Assembly: GCA_937885645.1 (NCBI GenBank)
Contig: CALABJ010000029.1
Location: 57,938-121,937, forward strand
Source: RGIG4097 sp937885645
Lineage (GTDB): Bacteria; Bacillota; Clostridia; Christensenellales; CAG-917
Length of the DNA stretch: 64,000 nucleotides
Direction of reading: 5' to 3'
Part shown: in pieces, positions 44,101-51,110 of the stretch
Layout: each line of letters begins with the position of its first letter
How positions within the stretch are numbered: the first letter of the stretch is position 1
Position numbers and translations under genes: made by a program
The notes under the pieces: generated by a model
Databases searched by the model: none
What the model was told of the DNA's origin: nothing
The model's input: only the letters and a program-made list of their open reading frames with translations

Positions 44101-44125
44101 AAAACGACGGGATGTCCGTCGTTTT
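44101..44125. repeat. Hairpin preceding repeat copy 2
   Basis: AAAACGACGG, loop GATGT, CCGTCGTTTT. A terminator-like hairpin that joins the second repeat copy at the same point as the first hairpin joins copy 1. Confidence 0.6.
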
Positions 44126-44211
44126 GGCGTTCCCACAGGGAATCGTAAGGAACAAAGTGACGGAATAGCGAGGCGATGAGCATGCTCACAAAGCCCAGTG
44201 TCAGCCCGAAC
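44124..44211. repeat. 88-nt structured repeat, copy 2
   Basis: Second copy. Here the inner dyad TGAGCATGCTCA is perfect, and changes against copy 1 partly keep pairing. Just after it, at 44216-44224, lies CCTTAGGAG, which is also found in the tRNA-like sequence at 47257; the sequence then turns AT-rich. Confidence 0.75.
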
Positions 44212-44459
44212 GAGACCTTAGGAGCCCAGGTTAATTTTTGGAGCCTAACTTTGCTAGAATTTACCTTATGTTTTAACGTTTATAATATGGCAGTAAAATA
44301 GGCAAATTTTGAATGCTATTAGTAACAAAAACGGCATTTTTTAAGCAAAATAATTCCGAAAGTTTTTTCAACATATTCCGTCGAGATTTGGTGGCTATAC
44401 CTGCACCTTTTTAGCAAAAAATTTGTCAAAATCAACAAAAATTAATACTTTATTTTAAC

Positions 44460-44487
44460 AATAGCGGTATCAAACACTACCGCTATT
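44460..44487 (-). terminator. Hairpin after rloB
   Basis: AATAGCGGTA, 8-base loop, TACCGCTATT, directly after the rloB stop. On the minus strand it is followed by GTTAAAATAAAG, only a weak T-tract. Confidence 0.5.
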
Positions 44488-44491
44488 ATTA

Positions 44492-45112
44492 CTAACATTC
44501 AGATAATTTTAGAGCCTCTACCAATTTATAAACTGTAGTACATGAATTCCACTTCCATATCTCAGGTCTAGAGTTAGGTCCATATAACTTTTCATGCTCC
44601 ATCTTTCTTTTTTGATGTACTATCTTAGCATTATTAATTGCAGTTTTATAAAAAGGCAAAAAGTACTTTTTAATTAAATCTATGTCACTTTTCTCATAAG
44701 CCAAGCCTTTTTTCTTTTCACTAAGATACTTATCTAAAAGGCGCTTATGCGCATCTACATTTAATTCATTTTCACACTTATCAAAATGCGAAATAAGCCA
44801 AACTTCAAACGCTAAATTAGAAAATGCATATTTTACACCTGTTTCTTCCGCCATTTTTAATGCGGGAATAAGCCTTCCGTCTTTATAAGTATAATCCACA
44901 TCAAAAACAACCCAAACCTGGTTTGACTCATCGATAAATCTTTGCGCATATTCTACTAATCCAAGAGGATCTGCATTGTCAAACAACACAGAAACATCAT
45001 AAGTGCTTTTCTTTGATTTTAATGCGGTAAAATAATTATATTCCGTTTCTTTTCCGTTTGTTATTATATAAAACTTGTTTCTTTGGTTTATCAAATTCTT
45101 TCGTCTTGCCAT
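44492..45112 (-). CDS. rloB: RloB-like TOPRIM-type protein, candidate defence effector
   Basis: A 206-residue protein of the RloB family. Two acidic motifs fit a TOPRIM-like nuclease core: TNGKETEYNYF (near 18-28) and VVFDVDYT (near 67-74). RloB is found with RloA, an ATPase, in restriction-linked islands, and the pair resembles the two-component PARIS and ATPase-TOPRIM defence systems. It starts 10 bases after rloA and is AT-rich like it, unlike the surrounding core genes. A nuclease role is inferred from the family and not shown. Confidence 0.85.
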   Translation of the reverse strand: MARRKNLINQRNKFYIITNGKETEYNYFTALKSKKSTYDVSVLFDNADPLGLVEYAQRFIDESNQVWVVFDVDYTYKDGRLIPALKMAEETGVKYAFSNLAFEVWLISHFDKCENELNVDAHKRLLDKYLSEKKKGLAYEKSDIDLIKKYFLPFYKTAINNAKIVHQKRKMEHEKLYGPNSRPEIWKWNSCTTVYKLVEALKLSEC

Positions 45113-45122
45113 TGCTTACACC

Positions 45123-46427
45123 TCACCAATCACGAGTCATATCAGGCAATTTTGAATAGAAACCAGCTAAATAACGTTTGCTAAACAAGTTTTCTTTTCT
45201 AACATTTTTATAATCTGAAAGAGCCACCAGTCTACTTTCACCATACTCATCTTTGCTTGTAAAATAAATTTGATCTCTGCGCAAATCTTCATCCATTAAC
45301 ATTACGTTATGAGCAGTGCATACCAACTGAGCATTCTTAGGATTATTATCAATTGAATTAAACAATTTAATCAAATAGTCTGCAACCAAGAAATGTAATT
45401 TTGCATCTATTTCATCAATCAAAATAACTCTTCCTTGATCCAAGGCAGCAAGCATCCAGCCCAAATAACACAATAATCTTTCGGTACCTTCAGAATTAAA
45501 ACCTCTATCCTTAAAGAGCATAACATTCTTTTTTGCAACTACTCTTTTTGTTTTCTCATCAAAAACATCGAACTCTGTCAACATATCAATATTAAACAAA
45601 TTGTTTTCTTCTTGCTTCAGCTGACCTTTAACTGCAGCGGGTTGAATTTGAAGTTGCGCATTAAATCTTAAAACATCATTAAGATCAGCCATATTGACAA
45701 TCTTATCTTTCTTAACCGCAATGTCTCGAATACCAATATCTGCAAGTTTTAAAATTTTTAATGCACGCGCTCTATACTTACCACCTTCCATAGTATAAAT
45801 ATCTAAACTATTAGCATTGTTTTCAAAAACAATTAATAAATTTTGAAACCATGCCATAACGTCATTAAGTGCAGGCATTATATCTAGGTGAAAGTTTTTG
45901 CCAACAGACAAGAACAATGCATTAGGCGCAAGATTAATAAGCTTTGCTGCAACTTTATCCGGGCCTACTATATCCAATCCTTTTTCAGTCCTCTTAAATA
46001 CCGGAGTAAGCCTTTCAACTCTTTTATCAAGCCATTCTTCCTTTACAACGCCAAAATTAAGAATAAAACCGTATCTATAAAAAGTATTTTTATAAATAAA
46101 CTCAACCTCGAACATGCTATCTTCCTGAATAGCAGTATCATAAAAAGCAAAAGTTTCATTTTGCTGAACAATTGGCAATTGAGACGCGGATAATAGAATT
46201 ACATTTTTCATATATGCTAATGCTTTAATAACATTAGATTTACCCGAAGCATTTCCGCCAAATATAACAGCAGATTTTAATAATTCGTTTTCATCTTTAA
46301 GCATAACATTTTCATCAACAGAAAACGTATTAATTTCACGCATAGCATCATCTTTAGTTGCTTCTAGACTGATTTCCGTATCCTCATAAAACGATCTAAA
46401 ATTCTTAAATCTAAAATTCACTAGCAT
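45123..46427 (-). CDS. rloA: RloA-like AAA/ABC-type ATPase, candidate defence sensor
   Basis: A 434-residue ATPase of the SMC/ABC-like AAA_15/21 group. The N-terminal FKNFRSF is the usual start of such proteins; Walker A is FGGNASGKSN near residues 57-66, the signature-like region is EGTERLLCYLGW, and Walker B is VILIDEIDAKLH. I use the ATG at 46425-46427, 8 bases after AGGAG, rather than a TTG two codons earlier that lies too close to it. It has its own promoter (46452-46480) and forms a two-gene unit with rloB. Such ATPases sense invading DNA in related systems. Confidence 0.85.
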   Translation of the reverse strand: MLVNFRFKNFRSFYEDTEISLEATKDDAMREINTFSVDENVMLKDENELLKSAVIFGGNASGKSNVIKALAYMKNVILLSASQLPIVQQNETFAFYDTAIQEDSMFEVEFIYKNTFYRYGFILNFGVVKEEWLDKRVERLTPVFKRTEKGLDIVGPDKVAAKLINLAPNALFLSVGKNFHLDIMPALNDVMAWFQNLLIVFENNANSLDIYTMEGGKYRARALKILKLADIGIRDIAVKKDKIVNMADLNDVLRFNAQLQIQPAAVKGQLKQEENNLFNIDMLTEFDVFDEKTKRVVAKKNVMLFKDRGFNSEGTERLLCYLGWMLAALDQGRVILIDEIDAKLHFLVADYLIKLFNSIDNNPKNAQLVCTAHNVMLMDEDLRRDQIYFTSKDEYGESRLVALSDYKNVRKENLFSKRYLAGFYSKLPDMTRDW

Positions 46428-46451
46428 AATCAATTCTCCTTTTGCACATAT

Positions 46452-46480
46452 ATTCTACTATTATTATACCCATTCGTCAA
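46452..46480 (-). promoter_or_regulatory. Promoter of rloA-rloB
   Basis: TTGACG (46475-46480), 17 bases and TAGAAT (46452-46457) on the minus strand, with a leader of only about 20 nt. Confidence 0.75.
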
Positions 46481-46623
46481 GTCCTTATGTGTCATTTTTG
46501 CGTTTTTTTTGCAATTTTAGCGCCCTAGGTCGCTTATTTTTGATTTTTATTTATTGTATTTTATATAATATTTTGCAAGTATTAAAAATTCATTCAGTTA
46601 TTGTTTGTGCTTCTATACGGTGT

Positions 46624-46836
46624 TTAAAGTTCATAAATAACGTCCTGAGGAAGAAAATATCTTGCTAAACTAAACCAATTGCCAAATTTTACTGATTGAA
46701 TTTGATAAACATCTTCAACTAAAACCAAAAGTATGCACTGCAATCTCGCAAGCAAATTTCTAATTGCTCGATTATCAACCATACTACACTCGTCAATAAA
46801 AACAATATCGTATGTTTGCCTAGGAAATAAATTCAA
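46624..46836 (-). pseudogene. Remnant of a superfamily 1 helicase
   Basis: A 70-codon fragment that reads as the Walker B part of an SF1 (RecD/AAA_30-type) helicase: YDIVFIDECSMVDN, then LVLVEDVYQIQSVKFGNWFS. In functional relatives the middle reads VGDxYQ; here the Gly is Glu. The Walker A half upstream and the rest downstream are missing, and stops surround the piece. It lies between rloA and the tRNA, in AT-rich DNA, as a trace of a decayed accessory gene. Confidence 0.65.
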
Positions 46837-46880
46837 AGTACTTTTAATTTTTTACAAAATCGCAAACTATTAAATAAAAG

Positions 46881-46919
46881 AAAAAATCAGTAAAATCCTC
46901 ACGATTTTACTGATTTTTT
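46881..46919. terminator. Bidirectional terminator after tRNA-Arg
   Basis: AAAAAATCAGTAAAATC, loop CTCAC, GATTTTACTGATTTTTTG. It is 7 bases from the tRNA 3' end and serves the minus-strand tRNA. Confidence 0.85.
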
Positions 46920-46925
46920 GATATT

Positions 46926-47004
46926 TGGTGCACCTGAGACGATTCGAACGTCCGACAAACCCAACTTAGGAGGTTGGTGCTCTATCCTGCTGAGCTACAG
47001 ATGC
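46926..47004 (-). tRNA. tRNA-Arg, anticodon CCT
   Basis: A cloverleaf folds on the minus strand: acceptor GCATCTG/CAGGTGC with one G-T pair, D arm GCTC/GAGC, anticodon stem CCAAC/GTTGG with loop CTCCTAA (anticodon CCT, codon AGG), T arm GGACG/CGTCT with loop TTCGAAT, and encoded CCA. The variable region is 7 bases, slightly long for this class. A likely promoter is TTGATT (47040-47045), 17 bases, TAAATT (47017-47022). It lies at the edge of the AT-rich RloAB segment, a common insertion site for islands. Confidence 0.93.
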
Positions 47005-47222
47005 ATATTCAATTAAAATTTAATTCTTATTTAATTCTAAATCAATTTTTGATTTGAAGTAAAATTTCCGTTTCTCCCGTTGAGAATCAACCTGTTTATC
47101 AGCGCCTTTTTAGAAAAGAATTATTTTAAATCGCTCATTTTTAGCGAATACTCAAGTTTTTCCTTATAAATCGCATTATTTTTTGTATTGTTCAAAATTT
47201 ATTATAAGATCCAAAAAATATC

Positions 47223-47296
47223 ACGTTCCAACACAATTTAGGGGGATTGGCCTCCGCCTTAGGAGGGGCTTGTTATATCCGTTTAACTATGGAAGC
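47223..47296 (-). other. Decayed tRNA-like sequence with a CCT anticodon loop
   Basis: The 5' half reads like a tRNA-Arg: acceptor GCTTCCA, TA, D arm GTTA-N8-TAAC, then loop CTCCTAA. The 3' half does not: no TTCRAAT T loop exists, the anticodon stem 3' side (GGCGG) pairs poorly, and the acceptor partner TGGAACG pairs in only 5 of 7 positions. Total length fits a tRNA. Its sequence differs from the intact tRNA-Arg at 46926, so it is not a simple copy. It may be a pseudo-tRNA left by an element that inserted at the anticodon loop. Confidence 0.45.
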
Positions 47297-47378
47297 AAGT
47301 CATTTATTGCGAGGTGAATTATACGCTGATTTTTCATCTGTGTCAAGAAGGTTGACGGACAAGTCGAGCGTATGCGAG

Positions 47379-47392
47379 CACAACATATTGTG
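47379..47392. promoter_or_regulatory. Candidate NrdR box 1
   Basis: CACAACATATTGTG, a near-perfect 5-4-5 dyad resembling NrdR boxes that control ribonucleotide reductase genes. A second copy with one change lies at 47567. Confidence 0.5.
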
Positions 47393-47566
47393 GTGGGGGT
47401 GGGGTTTGAATTTTGTTCAGGTTTTGAGGGGGTGAATAATCCGCATTTTTATAGACAATCGGTTAGAATACGCAAAACAATGTTTCGTGAAACTTTTAGA
47501 TTGCCGATTTTGTCGAATCGCCCCGTTTTTGTCTAAAATTTAGAACGCGGGTAATTTTAACCAAAC

Positions 47567-47584
47567 CACAACATATTGTATAAT
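47567..47584. promoter_or_regulatory. Candidate NrdR box 2 at a -10 element
   Basis: CACAACATATTGTA (47567-47580), identical to box 1 in 13 of 14 bases. It overlaps TATAAT (47579-47584), for which TTTAAC 17 bases upstream is a weak -35. The distance to box 1 is 188 bases, longer than the usual close pairing of NrdR boxes. Confidence 0.55.
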
Positions 47585-47621
47585 CGCATAAAAATTCTTC
47601 CCATATTTTGTTGTTTTTGGG

Positions 47622-47650
47622 TTGACAACCACCTCGCCTTCATATACAAT
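47622..47650 (+). promoter_or_regulatory. Promoter of nrdD
   Basis: TTGACA (47622-47627), 17 bases and TACAAT (47645-47650). The leader of about 60 nt leads to AAGGAG before the nrdD ATG. The region 47297-47718 holds no gene. Confidence 0.8.
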
Positions 47651-47718
47651 AACTCTCGCACACCAGTTGGCAGATTCTGTCGACTATTTCTTAAAATAGA
47701 CTAATAAGGAGAAACATT

Positions 47719-50088
47719 ATGCTTAACGTTAAGAAGCGTGACGGAAACGTTGTTCCGTTTGATCTGTCCAAAATCAAGAACGCAATCGAAAAGGCATTTA
47801 TTGCTGAAAAGAAAAGCTATAGCGATGACATTCTTGATATGTTGGCACTTCGCACCACCGCCACATTCAGCGACAAAGTGAAAAACGACGTGGTCTCAGT
47901 TGAAGACGTCCAAGACGCAGTTGAAGTGGTCCTCATCCAAGGTGGCTACGTTGAAGTGGCAAAGTCCTACATCCTCTATCGCAAGCAACGCGAGAAGGTC
48001 CGCAACATCGGATCAACCACCCTTGACTACACAAAGACAGTGAACAACTATCTCAACATCAACGACTGGCGCGTGAAGGAAAACAGCACCGTCACCTATT
48101 CAGTTGGTGGTCTTATCCTGTCCAACTCTGGCGCAATCACCGCAAACTACTGGCTCAGCGAAATCTACGATGAGGAAATCGGCAAGGCACACCGTGATGC
48201 AGCCATCCACATCCACGACCTCAGCATGCTCACCGGCTACTGCGCAGGTTGGTCACTGAAACAACTGATCAAGGAAGGTCTTGGCGGAATCCCCGGCAAG
48301 ATTACCTCCTCTCCTGCAGGACACCTCTCCACCCTTTGCAACCAAATGGTCAACTTCCTTGGCATCATGCAAAACGAGTGGGCAGGCGCACAAGCATTTT
48401 CATCCTTTGACACCTATCTTGCTCCCTTCGTCAAGGCAGACAATCTGTCATACAAGGAAGTGAAGCAATGCATCCAATCCTTCATCTACGGCGTCAACAC
48501 CCCTTCACGTTGGGGCACACAAGCACCTTTCACCAACATCACCCTTGACTGGGTCGTGCCCAATGACCTTGCAGAACTTCCTGCAATCGTGGGCGGAAAG
48601 GAAATGGACTTCAAGTATAAGGATTGCGTGAAGGAAATGGCCATGGTAAACAAGGCCTTCATTGAAATTATGATTGAAGGTGACGCCAACGGCAGAGGAT
48701 TCCAATATCCTATCCCCACCTACTCAATCACAAGAGATTTCGACTGGTCACCCACCGAAAACAACAAGTTGCTCTTTGAGATGACCGCAAAATACGGCAC
48801 ACCTTATTTCAGCAACTACATCAACAGCGATATGGAACCCAGCGACGTCAGAAGTATGTGCTGCCGTCTCCGCCTTGACCTGAGAGAACTCCGCAAAAAG
48901 AGCGGTGGCTTCTTCGGCAGTGGTGAATCAACTGGTTCAGTGGGCGTTGTCACCATCAATATGCCCAGAATCGCATACCTCGCAAAAGACGAAAAGGAAT
49001 ACTTTGCAGAACTTGAACGCCTCATGAACATCTCAGCACGTTCACTGAAAGTGAAACGTGACGTCATCACAAAACTTCTTGATGCAGGCCTCTACCCCTA
49101 CACAAAGCGTTATCTCGGCACCTTCAACAACCACTTCTCCACCATCGGTCTTGTGGGTATGAACGAAGCATGCCTCAACGCAAAGTGGATTGGCAAAGAC
49201 CTCACCGACAAGAAGGCACAAGCATTCACAAAGAAGACCTTGAACTTCATGCGTGAAAAACTCAGCGACTATCAAGAAATGTACGGCGACCTGTACAACC
49301 TTGAAGCAACTCCCGCAGAGTCAACCTCATATCGTCTTGCAAAGCACGACAAACAAAGATATCCCGACATCATCACCGCAAGCGAAGGCAAGGATCAAGC
49401 ACCTTACTACACCAACAGCTCACACCTCCCCGTCACCTTCACAGCAGATATCTTTGAAGCACTTGACGTGCAAGATGAACTGCAAACCCTCTACACCTCA
49501 GGCACAGTGTTCCACGCATTCCTTGGACAAAAGCTTGAAGGTTGGGAAGCAGCAGCAAACCTTGTGAGAAAGATTGCTGAAAACTACAAACTGCCTTACT
49601 ACACCATGTCACCTACATACTCAGTGTGCGCAGAGCACGGATATCTTGCAGGTGAACAATGGACGTGCCCTATCTGTGGCAGAAAGGCAGAAGTATATAG
49701 CCGTATCACCGGATATTATCGTCCCGTCCAAAACTGGAACGATGGCAAGATGGCAGAATTCAAGGAAAGAAAGACTTACGACATCGCCAACAGTGTCCTC
49801 ACCCACGAAGGCGTCCTTGAAGAATGTGCTTGTGAAGCGGAAGAAGCACCCAAGGCAGAAAGCATCATGCTCTTCACCACAAAGACTTGCCCCAAGTGCA
49901 AGATGGCAAAAACCATGTTGAACGCAGCAGGCATTGACTTTGTTGAAATCGACGCCATTGACAACAAGGAATTGACCTTGTCCTACGGAGTTAGAGATGG
50001 TGGCACACTCCTCGTCCCCAACGGAAATGGATTTGACCGCTATGACAACCCCAGTGCAATAAAAGGCTACATCGAGAGCTTGAAATAA
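47719..50088 (+). CDS. nrdD: Anaerobic ribonucleoside-triphosphate reductase with C-terminal redoxin domain
   Basis: A 789-residue class III ribonucleotide reductase that makes dNTPs from NTPs without oxygen, using a glycyl radical. Residues 1-95 are an ATP-cone (KKRDGNVVPFDLSKI). The catalytic barrel follows. A zinc-type site near 637-653 reads CAEH and CPIC, and the glycyl radical lies at G665 in RITGYYRP. Residues 714-789 form an extra domain with the fold and CPKC active site (C724, C727) of a glutaredoxin/NrdH redoxin. Standard NrdD ends shortly after the radical loop. The fusion suggests it is reduced by a redoxin instead of formate. Regulation by NrdR is suggested by two upstream boxes. 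Confidence 0.95.
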   Translation: MLNVKKRDGNVVPFDLSKIKNAIEKAFIAEKKSYSDDILDMLALRTTATFSDKVKNDVVSVEDVQDAVEVVLIQGGYVEVAKSYILYRKQREKVRNIGSTTLDYTKTVNNYLNINDWRVKENSTVTYSVGGLILSNSGAITANYWLSEIYDEEIGKAHRDAAIHIHDLSMLTGYCAGWSLKQLIKEGLGGIPGKITSSPAGHLSTLCNQMVNFLGIMQNEWAGAQAFSSFDTYLAPFVKADNLSYKEVKQCIQSFIYGVNTPSRWGTQAPFTNITLDWVVPNDLAELPAIVGGKEMDFKYKDCVKEMAMVNKAFIEIMIEGDANGRGFQYPIPTYSITRDFDWSPTENNKLLFEMTAKYGTPYFSNYINSDMEPSDVRSMCCRLRLDLRELRKKSGGFFGSGESTGSVGVVTINMPRIAYLAKDEKEYFAELERLMNISARSLKVKRDVITKLLDAGLYPYTKRYLGTFNNHFSTIGLVGMNEACLNAKWIGKDLTDKKAQAFTKKTLNFMREKLSDYQEMYGDLYNLEATPAESTSYRLAKHDKQRYPDIITASEGKDQAPYYTNSSHLPVTFTADIFEALDVQDELQTLYTSGTVFHAFLGQKLEGWEAAANLVRKIAENYKLPYYTMSPTYSVCAEHGYLAGEQWTCPICGRKAEVYSRITGYYRPVQNWNDGKMAEFKERKTYDIANSVLTHEGVLEECACEAEEAPKAESIMLFTTKTCPKCKMAKTMLNAAGIDFVEIDAIDNKELTLSYGVRDGGTLLVPNGNGFDRYDNPSAIKGYIESLK

Positions 50089-50093
50089 CTTGA

Positions 50094-50121
50094 AAAGCAT
50101 CTCACACGAGATGCTTTTTTT
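50094..50121 (+). terminator. Terminator between nrdD and trxB
   Basis: AAAGCATCTC, loop ACAC, GAGATGCTTTTTTT. It lies 10 bases before the trxB ATG, so trxB would need readthrough or its own promoter. Confidence 0.75.
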
Positions 50122-50130
50122 GAGAAAATT

Positions 50131-51048
50131 ATGAAAACTTACGACGTAATTATTATCGGTGCAGGGGTTGCAGGTATGACTGCCGCCCTCAACTGCAAGA
50201 GAGCAGAAAAGTCCGTCCTCCTTCTTGAACAAGAATGTGTTGGCGGACAAATTGCCCTGTCACCCAAAGTGGAAAACTACCCCACCAAGAAGCAAATTTC
50301 AGGCAGTGAATTGGCAGACGAAATCTTTGACCAAATCACCGAGTGGGGCACTGACTTTGACCTTGACCAAGTGGAAAAAGTGACTCGTCTTGATGACGGC
50401 ACTTTTGAAGTGAAAGGCATGTACAACACCCATCACGGCAGGTCTGTCATCATGGCAACAGGCGTCCATCATCGCCCTATCGGTGTTGACCGTGAAGAAG
50501 ACCTCATCGGCAAAGGTGTCAGCTACTGCGCAATCTGTGACGGAGCATTCTACGCCAACGAAGATGTGGTGGTCATAGGCGACGCCAACACTGCTCTCCA
50601 ATACTCAAACCTCCTTGCAGGATATTGCAAGAGCGTGCACATCTGCACCCTCTTTGACAAGTTCTTTGGAGACAAGGCTCTTGTCACAAGTGTGCTGTCA
50701 AAACCCAACGTCCACTACACTCACAACCTCTCTCTCAAAGAGTTCGTTGGTGATGACGAATTGACAGGATTGGTGTTTGAAGACACCAAAACACACGATA
50801 AAGTGTCTGTTCAGTGCAAAGCGGTGTTTATTTGCATCGGTCAAATTCCTCACAACGACTGTGTGAAAGACCTGGTTGAACTTGACAAAAACGGCTATAT
50901 TGTGGCAGACGAAAGTTGCTTAACTTCCTGCCCCGGCGTGTTTGTTGCAGGGGATTGTCGCACCAAGAAAGTCCGTCAAGTTGTCACCGCAGTGGCAGAC
51001 GGCGGAGTGGCTGGATTCAACTGCTGTCAATATCTGGACACTCTCTAA
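50131..51048 (+). CDS. trxB: Thioredoxin reductase-like flavoprotein lacking NADPH motifs
   Basis: A 305-residue flavoprotein of the thioredoxin reductase family. The FAD motif GAGVAGMTAA (10-19) and redox pair C133/C136 in CAICD are intact. In the second Rossmann domain the usual GGGDSA NADPH loop is replaced by VVVIGDANTALQ (147-156), and the HRRxxxR phosphate-binding motif is replaced by CTLFDKF. This matches what is described for ferredoxin-dependent flavin thioredoxin reductases (FFTR) of Clostridia. It lies between nrdD and nrdG, so the redoxin domain of NrdD is a likely substrate. The FFTR assignment is an inference. Confidence 0.85.
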   Translation: MKTYDVIIIGAGVAGMTAALNCKRAEKSVLLLEQECVGGQIALSPKVENYPTKKQISGSELADEIFDQITEWGTDFDLDQVEKVTRLDDGTFEVKGMYNTHHGRSVIMATGVHHRPIGVDREEDLIGKGVSYCAICDGAFYANEDVVVIGDANTALQYSNLLAGYCKSVHICTLFDKFFGDKALVTSVLSKPNVHYTHNLSLKEFVGDDELTGLVFEDTKTHDKVSVQCKAVFICIGQIPHNDCVKDLVELDKNGYIVADESCLTSCPGVFVAGDCRTKKVRQVVTAVADGGVAGFNCCQYLDTL

Positions 51049-51060
51049 ACTGATTTTTTG

Positions 51061-51104
51061 GCACACTCTCAATGGTTGTTTTATCATAAAGAGTGTGCTA
51101 TTAT
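51061..51104 (+). promoter_or_regulatory. Promoter of the exonuclease gene, predicted leaderless
   Basis: TTGTTT (51076-51081), 17 bases and TATTAT (51099-51104). The ATG at 51111 is 7 bases after the -10, where transcription should begin, and no ribosome site precedes it. A 9-bp inverted repeat, GCACACTCT with AGAGTGTGC (51061-51098), spans the same region and may act as a trxB terminator. Confidence 0.55.
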
Positions 51105-51110
51105 ATTTTT

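Larger units (their letters stand above)
43837..44491. other. Gene-free region with repeats at the edge of an AT-rich segment
   Basis: About 650 bases with the two repeat copies and their hairpins. From 44225 on the DNA becomes clearly AT-rich up to about 47250 and holds the RloAB pair, a helicase remnant and a tRNA gene. No integrase or transposase was seen. The left boundary is therefore put near 44215-44230. Confidence 0.55.

Noticed and set aside
43911..44189. Minus-strand open frame with the peptide SLFRHFVPYDSLWERQ in two copies
   Set aside because: It is simply the translation of the 88-nt repeat; there is no ribosome site, and the DNA is hairpin-rich and noncoding in character.
47247..47435. 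Small plus-strand open frame
   Set aside because: It runs through the tRNA-like element and a candidate NrdR box, has no ribosome site, and its peptide looks random.
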